A stretch of 39,857 nucleotides of DNA from Bacteroidales bacterium M5 (GCA_001689535.1 LUJP01000043.1:1-39857); one strand, 5' to 3'; positions 1 through 8,367 are shown, counted from the first letter of the stretch. Numbers and translations: made by a program. Notes: generated by a model from the sequence alone, not told the origin.

Positions 1-75
1 AATTTATGTTTCTTATGTTTCTTATGTGGTTTATGTTTCTTATGTGGCTTATAATTCTTATAAGATTTATAAGGG
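1..75. repeat. AT-rich short tandem/direct repeats
   Basis: This stretch is built from variants of TTATGTTTC and TTATGTGG. A 17-base unit (TTATGTTTCTTATGTGG) occurs exactly at 13-29 and again at 31-47, and degenerate TTATAA versions continue to about 72. No credible gene covers it. A 63-codon frame runs through it and the following purine tract, but its composition is low-complexity. Function unknown; it lies upstream of the antiporter gene and may end an intergenic region that extends off the left edge. Confidence 0.8.
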
Positions 76-79
76 TTGC

Positions 80-140
80 TGGGAGAAGGATAGAGGGAGA
101 GAAGGGAGAAAGTGGGAGCGAGAGAATGGGAGAGGGAGAA
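80..140. repeat. Polypurine tract (GGGAGA-like repeats)
   Basis: Nearly every base on the plus strand from 80 to 140 is a purine, with only about four interruptions, and short GGGAGA/GGAGAA units recur. It sits between the AT-rich repeats and the antiporter gene. Such homopurine tracts can form unusual DNA structures or simply be slippage products. No coding or regulatory role can be shown from sequence. Confidence 0.75.
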
Positions 141-206
141 GTTGGTGGAAAGGAACTTTATATTATGGGGGTGCGTTTATTGTAGTGAATATTAGTTTGA
201 CGGAAT

Positions 207-1184
207 ATGGTTGTTAGTATTTTGTGTCTTTTGGGTGGGTTGGTGCTTATTCTTTTAGGTGCCAATTACCTTACGGATGGTGCTTCGGCACTTGCGCGGA
301 AGATGGGCGTTAGTGACCTTATGGTCGGGCTTACGGTTGTGGCTTTCGGAACGTCTATGCCGGAATTTGTGATCAGTCTTGTGTCGGCGATTGACGGTAG
401 CGCTGAACTTGCCATAGGAAATGTGGTGGGTTCAAATATTGCGAATATACTTCTGATAGGGGGGCTTACGGCCTTGGTTCACCCGATTCCGGTGGAGAAA
501 TCGGTGATGACGCGTGAGATTCCTATGGTGGTGATAGCATCTATAGCTCTTACGGCGATGGCTTGCGCGCCTTTTCTTGACGGACAAGGATTGTCGGCCC
601 TTATTGACAGGGCTGATGGCATAATATTGCTCCTATTCTTTGTAGTTTTCATGAGAATCATGTTGTCGGGAGCGAAGACGGCTGTGCCGAACGACCCTTC
701 TGAACAGCAGGGCGCGGAGAAAAAGAGCCTGAAATTGTGGCTCGCAATTGTCTATATTGCCGGAGGCCTGGCCGGCCTGATATTCGGCGGACAATGGTTT
801 GTGGACGGAGCTTCCGACATTGCCAAGGCTATGGGAGTGAGCGAGGCGCTTATCGGTCTGACGATAGTAGCTGTGGGAACATCGCTTCCCGAGCTTGCCA
901 CATCGGTGGTAGCGGCGGCGAAAGGTTCGACCGGAATGGCGATAGGCAATATTGTGGGATCGAATATATTCAATATACTGTTTGTGCTTGGTGCAACGGC
1001 TGTGGTGCGTCCACTTTCATCGGGGGGAATCTCGTATGTGGACTATTGCGTGATGACGCTTTCGGCAATCATTTTCTGGATTATGGGCTGGCTTGTGGGC
1101 AAACGTACCATAACCAGAGGCGAGGGCGCACTGCTTCTCGGGCTCTATGCCGGCTATATGACATGGATTATTATTAACGGCTGA
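207..1184 (+). CDS. Calcium/sodium antiporter (CaCA family, YrbG-like)
   Basis: A 325-residue inner-membrane protein with the internal duplication of the Ca2+/cation antiporter superfamily. The two halves each carry a signature helix: GTSMPEFVISLV followed by GNVVGSNIANI in the first half, and GTSLPELATSVV followed by GNIVGSNIFNI in the second. The acidic residues in these helices coordinate cations in the family. About ten hydrophobic segments are present, with a more polar linker near residues 150-175 (NDPSEQQGAEKK). The length is normal for bacterial YrbG-type exchangers. The ATG start is chosen because the protein then opens with the usual hydrophobic run ending LLGANYLTDGAS. The gene stands apart from the nonulosonate operon downstream (71-base gap). 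It presumably exchanges Na+ or H+ for Ca2+; the exact ions cannot be read from sequence. Confidence 0.93.
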   Translation: MVVSILCLLGGLVLILLGANYLTDGASALARKMGVSDLMVGLTVVAFGTSMPEFVISLVSAIDGSAELAIGNVVGSNIANILLIGGLTALVHPIPVEKSVMTREIPMVVIASIALTAMACAPFLDGQGLSALIDRADGIILLLFFVVFMRIMLSGAKTAVPNDPSEQQGAEKKSLKLWLAIVYIAGGLAGLIFGGQWFVDGASDIAKAMGVSEALIGLTIVAVGTSLPELATSVVAAAKGSTGMAIGNIVGSNIFNILFVLGATAVVRPLSSGGISYVDYCVMTLSAIIFWIMGWLVGKRTITRGEGALLLGLYAGYMTWIIING

Positions 1185-1195
1185 TGGTGAACCGT

Positions 1196-1227
1196 GTTGA
1201 CGGATGGTCAAAAAATTCGTAAATTAG
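1196..1227 (+). promoter_or_regulatory. Possible Bacteroidota-type promoter for the legB operon
   Basis: GTTG at 1196-1199, a 20-base spacer, then TAAATTAG at 1220-1227, compared with the consensus TTTG-N20-TAnnTTTG. Each box has one mismatch. The spacing is exact and the position, 28 bases before the legB ATG, is sensible. This is a pattern match only. Confidence 0.4.
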
Positions 1228-1255
1228 CGGATTAAAACCAACAACCGAAAGTGAA

Positions 1256-2239
1256 ATGAGCAAAAAGAAAGTATTGGTGACAGGTGCCGACGGCTTCATC
1301 GGGTCGCACCTCACCGAGCTGTTGCTTGCCGAGGGTTACAGCGTAAGAGCACTCAGCTATTATAATTCGTTCAATGACTGGGGATGGCTCGAAGGCATAA
1401 AGCATCCCGACCTGGAGGTGGTGTGCGGCGATGTGCGTGATCCGAACTTCTGCCGCCATATAACCGAAGGATGCAGCATAGTGTTCCATCTGGCCGCTCT
1501 CATAGCCATTCCGTACAGCTATGTGGCTCCGGACAGTTATGTGGATACCAATATACGCGGCACGCTGAATATGATGCAGGCAGCTCGCGACTGCGGCGTG
1601 GAGAGAATCGTGGTTACCTCCACCAGCGAGGTTTACGGCACCGCCCAGTATGTGCCTATCGACGAGAAGCATCCCCGTCAGCCCCAATCGCCTTATTCGG
1701 CAACTAAAATCGGCGCTGACGCCATTGCCCAGAGTTTTTATAACGCTTTCGACACACCGGTGGTGACGGCAAGGCCGTTCAATGCCTATGGCCCCCGCCA
1801 GAGTGCCCGCGCTATCATCCCCACAATCATTACCCAGATTGCGGCCGGAAAGAAAGAGATAACCGTGGGCGATCTGCGGCCTACGCGCGACTTCAATTTC
1901 GTGACCGATCTGGCACGCGGTTTCCTGGCGCTTGCCATAACTCCCGGAATCGAAGGTCGCGACATAAATATCTGCACCGGCACGGAGGTGAGCATGCAGT
2001 ATACGCTCGACACTATCGCACGCCTGATGAAGAGTGATGTGAAATATGTTGTGGACCCCGAACGCATCCGTCCTTCGAAAAGCGAGGTAATGCGTCTGTG
2101 TGGCGACAACACACTGATAGAATCGCTGACCGCCTGGCGTCCGCAGGTAAGCTTCGAAGAAGGTATACAGCGGTGCATCGACTGGTATACCGTGCCTGGA
2201 AATCTTGCAAAATATAAAACCGACATATATAACCGATGA
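1256..2239 (+). CDS. legB: NAD-dependent sugar-nucleotide 4,6-dehydratase, LegB-like
   Basis: A 327-residue extended short-chain dehydrogenase/reductase. The Rossmann dinucleotide motif TGADGFIGSHL lies at residues 9-19, the catalytic YSATK at 147-151, and the active-site TSTSEVYG at 121-128. The glutamate of that last motif is the usual dehydratase acid, and the STSEVYG form is typical of LegB rather than RmlB (STDEVYG). In the Campylobacter legionaminate pathway LegB removes water from GDP-GlcNAc to give the 4-keto-6-deoxy sugar. The gene overlaps the next by four bases (ATGA), and a NeuD-type acyltransferase and NeuB-type synthase follow, so a nonulosonic-acid role is well supported. The aminotransferase, epimerase and CMP-transferase of the pathway are not in the window. 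The exact substrate is inferred; a plain UDP-sugar epimerase is the main alternative. Confidence 0.82.
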   Translation: MSKKKVLVTGADGFIGSHLTELLLAEGYSVRALSYYNSFNDWGWLEGIKHPDLEVVCGDVRDPNFCRHITEGCSIVFHLAALIAIPYSYVAPDSYVDTNIRGTLNMMQAARDCGVERIVVTSTSEVYGTAQYVPIDEKHPRQPQSPYSATKIGADAIAQSFYNAFDTPVVTARPFNAYGPRQSARAIIPTIITQIAAGKKEITVGDLRPTRDFNFVTDLARGFLALAITPGIEGRDINICTGTEVSMQYTLDTIARLMKSDVKYVVDPERIRPSKSEVMRLCGDNTLIESLTAWRPQVSFEEGIQRCIDWYTVPGNLAKYKTDIYNR

Positions 2240-2847
2240 GCAGTAAAAAGGTGGTGCTTATAGGTGGTGGAGGGCATGCCGCATCGCTTGTGAATGCATT
2301 CGGGGCTGAGAAGCTGTGCGGCTATGTGGCTCCCGAGGCGTCTGATATACCGCTGACATGGCTGGGTGACGACGACGCATTTTTCGCCGCTGACAATGGC
2401 TCGCCGGTGCATATAGCTTTCGCTGCCGGACGCAACGGCAATATGGAAGCGCGCCGTGGCCTCATCAGCCAGTATGGTAATCACGAGCACGCCACCCTTA
2501 TAGCCGATACGGCGACGGTTACACCCGGAAGCCGGATAGGCGAGGGGTGTGCGGTGATGCACGGCGCGATAGTGAACGGTGCTACGCTTGGATGCGATTG
2601 CATAGTCAACACCGGTGCCGTGGTAGAGCATGCGTGCCGTCTGGCGGACAATGTGTTTATTGGCCCGAACGCAACCCTCTGCGGAGGAGTGACTGTGGGC
2701 AATAACTGTTTCATAGGAGCAGGCGCCACTGTAATAAACTGTGTGAGAATCTGTGACGGCGCGGTGATAGGCGCTGGGGCGGTCGTGACGCGCGACATAA
2801 CCTCGGCAGGGACCTATGCCGGTGTCCCGGCCTCCAGAATTAAATGA
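2236..2847 (+). CDS. NeuD/PglD-family sugar O/N-acyltransferase (LegH-like)
   Basis: A 203-residue protein with an N-terminal nucleotide-sugar binding half (VVLIGGGGHA at 6-15) and a C-terminal left-handed beta-helix of hexapeptide repeats from about residue 85 to 195. It fits the NeuD/PglD/LegH family, which acetylates the 4-amino group of a UDP- or GDP-sugar or modifies sialic acid. The likely catalytic histidine is H132 in VVEHAC. Family members usually have an acidic residue right after this histidine, as in PglD (HE) or the common HD; here it is alanine (A133). The later His of the acetyl-CoA pocket also seems absent (DNVFIGPNA). It overlaps both neighbours by four bases, so translation is probably coupled. 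Whether it is a fully active acetyltransferase is uncertain. Confidence 0.8.
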   Translation: MSSKKVVLIGGGGHAASLVNAFGAEKLCGYVAPEASDIPLTWLGDDDAFFAADNGSPVHIAFAAGRNGNMEARRGLISQYGNHEHATLIADTATVTPGSRIGEGCAVMHGAIVNGATLGCDCIVNTGAVVEHACRLADNVFIGPNATLCGGVTVGNNCFIGAGATVINCVRICDGAVIGAGAVVTRDITSAGTYAGVPASRIK

Positions 2848-3866
2848 ATGATCTTATGAAGCGGCACACAATCATAATAGCAGAAGCGGGTGTGAACCAT
2901 AACGGCGACCCCGGGATAGCGCGGGAGCTTGTGAGAAAAGCAGCCGCGGCCGGAGCCGATTATGTGAAGTTCCAGACATTCAATGCCGCGAAGCTCGTGG
3001 CTGCATCCGCTCCAAAAGCTGACTATCAGAAGGAAAACTGTCCGGAAACCGGCGATACGCAGCTGGAGATGCTGAGCCGTCTTCAGCTGACTGATGACGA
3101 TTTTCGCGGACTTGCGGAAGAATGCGCCCGCTGCGGCATAGGGTTCCTTTCGTCGCCCTTCGACCTTGAGAGCATAGAGTTCCTTGCGGGTCTGGGAATG
3201 GACTACTGGAAAATTCCGTCGGGTGAGATCACCAATCTGCCTTTCCTGCGCAGCATAGGTGCCAGAAAGGGAAAAGTGATACTTTCCACCGGCATGTCGG
3301 ACCTTTCCGAGATAGAAGCGGCCATGAAGGTGATAGAGGAAGCCGGAACCCCGCGCCGCGACATAACGCTGCTTCACTGCAACACCCAGTATCCTACGCC
3401 TCCATGTGATGTGAACCTCCTGGCAATTAGCGCGCTGCAGTCTTTGAATCCCGGGGCGGTGGGCTACAGCGACCATACCTGCGGCATCGCTGTGCCGATT
3501 GCAGCCGTGGCTCTCGGAGCGGTCGTGATTGAGAAACACTTTACCATCGACAAATGTATGGAGGGGCCGGATCATCGGGCATCGCTCGATCCTGCCGAAC
3601 TAAGTGCGATGACGGAGGCGATAAGAACCGTTGAACAGGCGCTTGGCGACGGCTCGAAGCATGTGACCGACAGCGAGCGTCCGAATATGGCTGTGGCCCG
3701 CAAAAGCATAGTCGCCGCCCGAAAAATAAGCCGAGGCGAGATTCTTTCGCCCGAAAATATCACCACCAAGCGTCCCGGCACCGGAATGTCGCCTATGATG
3801 TGGGATACAGTGTGCGGCTCGGAGGCCATACGCGATTTCGAACCCGACGAGCTGATAGAAATATAA
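2844..3866 (+). CDS. NeuB-family nonulosonate (legionaminate/sialate) synthase
   Basis: A 340-residue enzyme condensing phosphoenolpyruvate with a hexosamine to make a nine-carbon acid. A TIM-barrel NeuB domain fills residues 8-265: AEAGVNHNG at 13-21, KFQTF at 42-46, the metal and substrate histidines H211 (YSDHTCG) and H232 (EKHFTID), and GPDHRASLDP at 241-250. An SAF/antifreeze-like domain covers about 285-340 and caps the active site in the family. The start at 2844 overlaps the neuD stop (ATGA); an in-frame ATG at 2856 is an alternative only four codons later. Given the LegB-like partner, legionaminate synthase (LegI) is more likely than Neu5Ac synthase, but the substrate cannot be decided from sequence. 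No CMP-nonulosonate synthetase is present here. Confidence 0.9.
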   Translation: MNDLMKRHTIIIAEAGVNHNGDPGIARELVRKAAAAGADYVKFQTFNAAKLVAASAPKADYQKENCPETGDTQLEMLSRLQLTDDDFRGLAEECARCGIGFLSSPFDLESIEFLAGLGMDYWKIPSGEITNLPFLRSIGARKGKVILSTGMSDLSEIEAAMKVIEEAGTPRRDITLLHCNTQYPTPPCDVNLLAISALQSLNPGAVGYSDHTCGIAVPIAAVALGAVVIEKHFTIDKCMEGPDHRASLDPAELSAMTEAIRTVEQALGDGSKHVTDSERPNMAVARKSIVAARKISRGEILSPENITTKRPGTGMSPMMWDTVCGSEAIRDFEPDELIEI

Positions 3867-3886
3867 TAACCAGAACCGAATCTTAG

Positions 3887-5326
3887 ATGGAACACTCGCA
3901 GAATCTCTCGCTTTCGCAGCGTCAGCAACAGACGCTCGCACCGCTTCAGCTCCAGTATGTAAAGGCACTGGAGATGACTGCTCCTGAATTTGATGACGAA
4001 GTGCGCCGCGAACTCGATGACAATCCCGCTCTGGAAGCCGTCGAGGAAGAATCGCCCGCTGAGACGGAAAGCTTCGGCGAAAGTGCCGAACAGCTTCAGA
4101 GCGCCGATTATTCCGACCCCGACGACGTACCCCAGTATCTTCTGGAGGCCCACAACTGGAGTGCCGACGGAGAGATGCGCGAGCATGTGGCGGTGAGTGG
4201 CGGCGAGTCGCTGCTGGAGTCGCTGCAGCGTCAGCTCAACGAGATGTGCGGCTTAAATGATGACGAGCGCCGGATAGCCGGATTCATCATAGGCAATATC
4301 GACGATAACGGTTATCTCACGCGGTCTCCAGCGTCCCTGGCCAACGATATTTCCATAGCCTGCAATGCTGATGTGACAACACGTCAGGTAAACAAGGTGC
4401 TGAAAAAAGTGCAGCTGCTTGATCCTCCGGGTGTGGGGGCCGTAGACCTGCGGGATACCATGCTGATTCAGTTGCGCAGACGCGACGACGGCAGCACGGA
4501 GTTTTACCATGCCATAACTATAGTGAAGGACTACTTCGACCTTCTCTCGAAAATGCATCTCGACCGTATCCGATCGGCCATGTGGCTGTCGCGCGAGAAA
4601 CTCGAAAACGCCATGAAGATAATCCGCACGCTCGATCCCAAGCCTGGGGCACAGGTGGGGGGCGGCGAGGATGCGCGCACACGCCATATAACACCTGATT
4701 TCTATGTGGAGGCCGATGCCGACGACAATATTACGCTCTCGCTCGGAGGAAGTGTCCCGCTGCTCCGTGTCGAGGAAAGTTTCACGGTAGATCCCGAACC
4801 AACGGCAAAAGACGGGCGACTGAGCAGGATGGAAGAGACCGCGCGCGCCTTCGTAAGGCAGAAACGCGACGAAGCCACGCTGTTCATAAACGCCGCGAGA
4901 ATGCGCCGCGAGACACTCCGGCGGGTGATGACGGCCATCGTCGGCATCCAGCGCGAGTTTTTTCTTACCGACGACCCGATGAAGCTCAAGCCGATGGTGC
5001 TGAAAGATGTATCGGCGGTTACCGGTGATGATCTGTCGGTGATAAGCCGGGCAACTTCCGGCAAATATGTGGCCACGCGGCAGGGCATCTACCCGCTCAA
5101 GTTTTTCTTCAACGAGCACCGCAAGGATGGAGAGGACAGTTCTTCGCATCACGTGATGGAAATAATACGCTCTCTGATAGAGGAAGAGGACAAGACGTCG
5201 CCGCTGAGCGATGACGCTCTCGGTGCTGAACTGAAGAAGCGCGGCTTCAAGGTGGCGCGCCGTACAGTGGCCAAATACCGTGAGAAACTTGAACTCCCGG
5301 TGGCTCGCCTTAGGCGCAGGGTGTGA
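3887..5326 (+). CDS. rpoN: RNA polymerase sigma-54 factor RpoN
   Basis: A 479-residue sigma-54. Region I is the glutamine/leucine-rich N terminus (LSLSQRQQQTLAPLQLQYVK), which contacts activator ATPases. An acidic region II follows at about 45-85, then the core-binding domain at about 95-280 (PPGVGAVDLRD) and the DNA-binding part. The RpoN box ARRTVAKYRE that reads the -24 promoter element is intact at 457-466. The length is normal. The gene starts 20 bases after neuB, so it very likely shares the nonulosonate transcript. No bacterial enhancer-binding activator is encoded in the window, so its target genes are not shown here. Confidence 0.96.
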   Translation: MEHSQNLSLSQRQQQTLAPLQLQYVKALEMTAPEFDDEVRRELDDNPALEAVEEESPAETESFGESAEQLQSADYSDPDDVPQYLLEAHNWSADGEMREHVAVSGGESLLESLQRQLNEMCGLNDDERRIAGFIIGNIDDNGYLTRSPASLANDISIACNADVTTRQVNKVLKKVQLLDPPGVGAVDLRDTMLIQLRRRDDGSTEFYHAITIVKDYFDLLSKMHLDRIRSAMWLSREKLENAMKIIRTLDPKPGAQVGGGEDARTRHITPDFYVEADADDNITLSLGGSVPLLRVEESFTVDPEPTAKDGRLSRMEETARAFVRQKRDEATLFINAARMRRETLRRVMTAIVGIQREFFLTDDPMKLKPMVLKDVSAVTGDDLSVISRATSGKYVATRQGIYPLKFFFNEHRKDGEDSSSHHVMEIIRSLIEEEDKTSPLSDDALGAELKKRGFKVARRTVAKYREKLELPVARLRRRV

Positions 5327-5364
5327 CACAGACGGCGACCGAACAAAATCACACGCCGCGCCTT

Positions 5365-5396
5365 ATAATAATATATAAAGGAATAATAATATATAA
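5365..5396. repeat. 14-bp direct repeat in rpoN-PAP2 spacer
   Basis: ATAATAATATATAA occurs exactly at 5365-5378 and 5383-5396. The 133-base gap between rpoN and the PAP2-like gene is otherwise plain. A short GC arm pair (CGGCG...CGCCG, around 5330-5355) might form a weak hairpin after rpoN, but no T-run follows it. Confidence 0.7.
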
Positions 5397-5459
5397 TGAC
5401 TTCGGAATATAGAAGCCACAGCCAACATTAACTATTTCAAGTTAAGGCATCAGAAAGAA

Positions 5460-6071
5460 ATGAAAAAAATCGCTCAGATAATATCTTTTGTGTTCTCACC
5501 CCTTATTGTGCCGACCTATGGTGTGGCAGCGGCTTTGTGGCTTTCGATGCTCTCGCTGTTGCCCTCCGTGATACTCTGGCGCACTCTGGGGTACACCTTT
5601 GCGCTGACATGTCTCTTCCCTATGATTATAATCTTTATAATGTGGAAAATAGGCTATCTGAGCGATCCCGGCCTCAACAAGCGCACAGAGCGCACATTGC
5701 CTTACATCGTGGTGCTGCTGGGCTATCTGGGCTGCGCATATATGTTTTACCGCATGCATGCGCCGGTGTGGCTCACCGGCTTCATGATAGGCGGCTCGGT
5801 GGCGGTAATAGTCTCCATATTCGTGAACCGCTGGTGGAAAATCAGCGCCCACATGGCTGCCATGGGTGGCGCGTTGGCCATGACTTTCAGGCTGCTAGTA
5901 AGCAATCTGGCGGTGGTGGACATGCTGTGGCCCATAGTGATTGCGGTGGTATGCACCGGGCTGGTATGCACAGCCAGGGTGGGGCTGCGGCGCCATACGC
6001 TCATGCAGGTGCTTGCCGGCACGGCCAACGGTTTTATCTGGACCTATCTCCTCTCGGGCATCGGAGTGTAG
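5460..6071 (+). CDS. PAP2-like integral membrane protein
   Basis: A 203-residue protein with about five to six transmembrane segments. The C-terminal half resembles the type-2 phosphatidic acid phosphatase fold: ISAHMAAMGG near 137-146 could supply the middle histidine motif, and ARVGLRRHTLMQVLAGTANG near 172-191 matches the final RxxxxxHxxxQxxxG motif. The N-terminal KxxxxxxRP motif of classical PAP2 is not clear; KRTERTLPY at about 75-83 is the nearest thing. Proteins like this in Bacteroidota are annotated as PAP2-family, and some act on undecaprenyl or lipid phosphates. The gene stands alone between rpoN and purE. A lipid phosphatase role is plausible but unproven. Confidence 0.7.
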   Translation: MKKIAQIISFVFSPLIVPTYGVAAALWLSMLSLLPSVILWRTLGYTFALTCLFPMIIIFIMWKIGYLSDPGLNKRTERTLPYIVVLLGYLGCAYMFYRMHAPVWLTGFMIGGSVAVIVSIFVNRWWKISAHMAAMGGALAMTFRLLVSNLAVVDMLWPIVIAVVCTGLVCTARVGLRRHTLMQVLAGTANGFIWTYLLSGIGV

Positions 6072-6104
6072 GGGAGAAAGTAGCCTAAATTGAGAAAATA
6101 TTAT

Positions 6105-6112
6105 TACTTTTG
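6105..6112 (+). promoter_or_regulatory. -7 promoter box upstream of purE
   Basis: TACTTTTG at 6105-6112 matches the TAnnTTTG consensus. No clear TTTG lies 20 bases upstream, so only the -7 half is supported. It would place the transcript start about 50 bases before the purE ATG at 6170 and argues against the TTG at 6110 being the start codon. Confidence 0.5.
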
Positions 6113-6169
6113 TCTAATCCGGGGCGCTTTGGTGCGTTCCGGGTCATAATCCACTCTATTCTCATAAAT

Positions 6170-6676
6170 ATGGAAGCAAAAGTAAGCATAATCATGGGCA
6201 GCATTTCCGACCTGCCCGTAATGAAGAAAGCGGCCGCTTTCCTTGATTCGATGCAGATACCCTTCGAGATGAACGCCCTTTCGGCCCACCGCACTCCAGC
6301 CGAGGTCGAGAGCTTTGCGCGGGCAGCGCAGGGACGCGGCATAAAGGTGATAATAGCCGGAGCCGGCATGGCCGCCGCTCTTCCGGGTGTGATAGCCGCC
6401 CTTACTCCAGTGCCTGTGATCGGTGTGCCAATCAAATCAACTCTCGAAGGACGCGATGCCCTTCTGTCAATAGTGCAGATGCCTCCGGGTATTGCCGTGG
6501 CCACCGTGGGAATAGACGCCGGCATGAACGCCGGTGTGCTCGCAACGCAGATAATAGCTCTCACCGATGACGGAGTTGCAGCACGCTATGCCGAGTACCG
6601 TGCGGGCCTCTCCCAGAAGATTGTGAAGATAAACGAGGAACTTCGCGAAGTGAAGTTTGACTATAAGACCAACTGA
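6170..6676 (+). CDS. purE: N5-carboxyaminoimidazole ribonucleotide mutase PurE
   Basis: A 168-residue class I PurE that moves the carboxyl group of N5-CAIR to make CAIR in purine synthesis. Diagnostic stretches are MGSISDLPVM at 9-18, the loop SAHRTPAEV at 38-46 carrying the catalytic histidine, and AGAGMAAALPGV at 63-74. The reading frame is open back to a TTG at 6110, but the ATG at 6170 gives the standard class I N terminus and lies downstream of the putative -7 box. The stop overlaps the ispG start by one base (TGATG), so the two are probably translationally coupled. No purK lies nearby, though class I PurE normally needs PurK's product. Confidence 0.95.
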   Translation: MEAKVSIIMGSISDLPVMKKAAAFLDSMQIPFEMNALSAHRTPAEVESFARAAQGRGIKVIIAGAGMAAALPGVIAALTPVPVIGVPIKSTLEGRDALLSIVQMPPGIAVATVGIDAGMNAGVLATQIIALTDDGVAARYAEYRAGLSQKIVKINEELREVKFDYKTN

Positions 6677-8367
6677 TGGGACGCTATGATTATAAGCGGC
6701 GCCCGACCACGGAAGTAAAAGTGGGCCGAACGCCTCTTGGCGGCTCCAATCCGGTGAGGATACAGAGCATGGCCAACACCTCGACAATGGATACGGCGGG
6801 GAGTGTGGCCCAGACCGCCAGAATGGTAGCCGCAGGCGCCGAATACGTGAGATTCACGGCGCAGGGCGAGCGTGAGGCGAAGAATCTTGCCGAGATAAAG
6901 GCGGCTTTGCTCCGCGAAGGTATAGATGTGCCTCTCGTGGCTGATATCCATTTCAATCCCCGCGCCGCTTTCGAGGCCGCACGCCATGTGGAGAAAGTGA
7001 GGATAAATCCGGGCAATTTCGTGGATCCGGCCCGCACTTTCCGCAAGCTCGACGAGAGCGACGAGGCGTTTGCCCTCGGCCTTAAGAAAATTGAGGAAAA
7101 GCTTGTGCCGTTTCTCGAGCTGTGCCGCAGCCACGGCACGGCCATACGCATAGGCGTGAACCACGGTTCGCTCAGTGACCGCATCATGAGTCGTTACGGC
7201 GACACTCCCGAGGGAATGGTTCACAGTGCCATGGAATTTCTCAGAATTTGCCGAGCCCACAATTTCAACGATGTGGTGATTTCTGTCAAGGCCTCAAACG
7301 TGAGGGTTATGATAGAGACGGTGCGCCGCCTTGTCAGAGCCATGGACGGGGAGGATATGCATTATCCGCTTCATCTTGGCGTGACGGAGGCCGGCGACGG
7401 CGAGGACGGACGAGTGAAATCGGCCGTAGGTATAGGCACTCTTCTTGCCGAAGGTATAGGCGATACCATCAGGGTGTCGCTCAGTGAGGATCCCGAGGCC
7501 GAGCTTCCTGTGGCGCGGGCGCTGACTGATTATATCTCTCTGGCAGCCGACGCGGAGACAATTCCGGCCCCTGCAGGCGCCGCTGACGACCGTGGCGTGA
7601 TGCCGGAGCGTCGCCGGAGCCGCATGATTGCGGGCATTGGAGGCGAAAGCCAGCCGGTGGTTGCGGCGGAGACTTCAGCTGCTGAATATCTACCGGACTT
7701 CAGGCCCGATGTGGCCCTGGATAATCCGGAAACAGACTTCGAGCCGATGGACGCATCGGAAATTCTGGCAGGAAAGCTTCCGCGCCGGGAAAGCGTGGTG
7801 GTGCTGACGTCGTCGCATGCCAACGCCCGCGGCGAAATGCGGGCCGCGCTTGATGCTCTCGATGCGGCAGGAGCCGATAATCCCGTGATACTTCGGCGCG
7901 ACTACAGTGACATCAGTGCCGACGAGGCAAGACTGCGCGCGGCCGTTGATCTCGGATCGCTCATAATCGACGGTTACTCCGACGGCATAATGATAGGCGG
8001 TGACGCGCTGTCGCCGGCCGACGCGGCGCGCACTGCGTTCGGTATTCTGCAGTCGGCGCGGTTGCGCTTTACCCACACGGAATACATTTCATGCCCAAGC
8101 TGCGGACGCACCATGTTTGATCTCCAGGCCACGCTTGCGGCAGTGAAGGCTGCTACATCACGACTCAAAGGATTGAAGATAGGCGTGATGGGCTGCATAG
8201 TCAATGGGCCCGGCGAGATGGCCGATGCTGACTATGGCTATGTGGGCGCGTGCGCAGGCCACGTAAGTCTTTACAAAGGCAAGGAATGCGTGGAGAAAAA
8301 CATTCCGGAGGCCGAGGCCGTGGAGCATCTTGTGGATCTGATAAAACGCAACGGAGATTGGAAATAG
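6676..8367 (+). CDS. ispG: 4-hydroxy-3-methylbut-2-enyl diphosphate synthase IspG (GcpE), long form
   Basis: A 563-residue [4Fe-4S] enzyme of the methylerythritol phosphate route, converting MEcPP to HMBPP. The N-terminal TIM barrel spans about 1-270, with IQSMANTSTMDT at 29-40 and VADIHFNPRAA at 92-102. An extra domain of about 190 residues (about 275-460) separates it from the iron-sulfur domain, as in plant and Bacteroidota IspG and unlike the 372-residue E. coli protein. Cluster ligands are C473 and C476 (SCPSCGR), C507 and E514 (GCIVNGPGE), with the same 3- and 7-residue spacings as E. coli. Its 3' end overlaps ribD by ten bases. It supplies isoprenoid precursor that UppS, encoded 3.5 kb downstream, would use for undecaprenyl diphosphate. 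Confidence 0.97.
   Translation: MGRYDYKRRPTTEVKVGRTPLGGSNPVRIQSMANTSTMDTAGSVAQTARMVAAGAEYVRFTAQGEREAKNLAEIKAALLREGIDVPLVADIHFNPRAAFEAARHVEKVRINPGNFVDPARTFRKLDESDEAFALGLKKIEEKLVPFLELCRSHGTAIRIGVNHGSLSDRIMSRYGDTPEGMVHSAMEFLRICRAHNFNDVVISVKASNVRVMIETVRRLVRAMDGEDMHYPLHLGVTEAGDGEDGRVKSAVGIGTLLAEGIGDTIRVSLSEDPEAELPVARALTDYISLAADAETIPAPAGAADDRGVMPERRRSRMIAGIGGESQPVVAAETSAAEYLPDFRPDVALDNPETDFEPMDASEILAGKLPRRESVVVLTSSHANARGEMRAALDALDAAGADNPVILRRDYSDISADEARLRAAVDLGSLIIDGYSDGIMIGGDALSPADAARTAFGILQSARLRFTHTEYISCPSCGRTMFDLQATLAAVKAATSRLKGLKIGVMGCIVNGPGEMADADYGYVGACAGHVSLYKGKECVEKNIPEAEAVEHLVDLIKRNGDWK

Noticed and set aside
26..217. A 63-codon plus-strand frame at the left edge
   Set aside because: It runs through the AT repeat and the polypurine tract, giving a biased K/G/R/E composition, and overlaps the antiporter start. 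Nothing supports translation.
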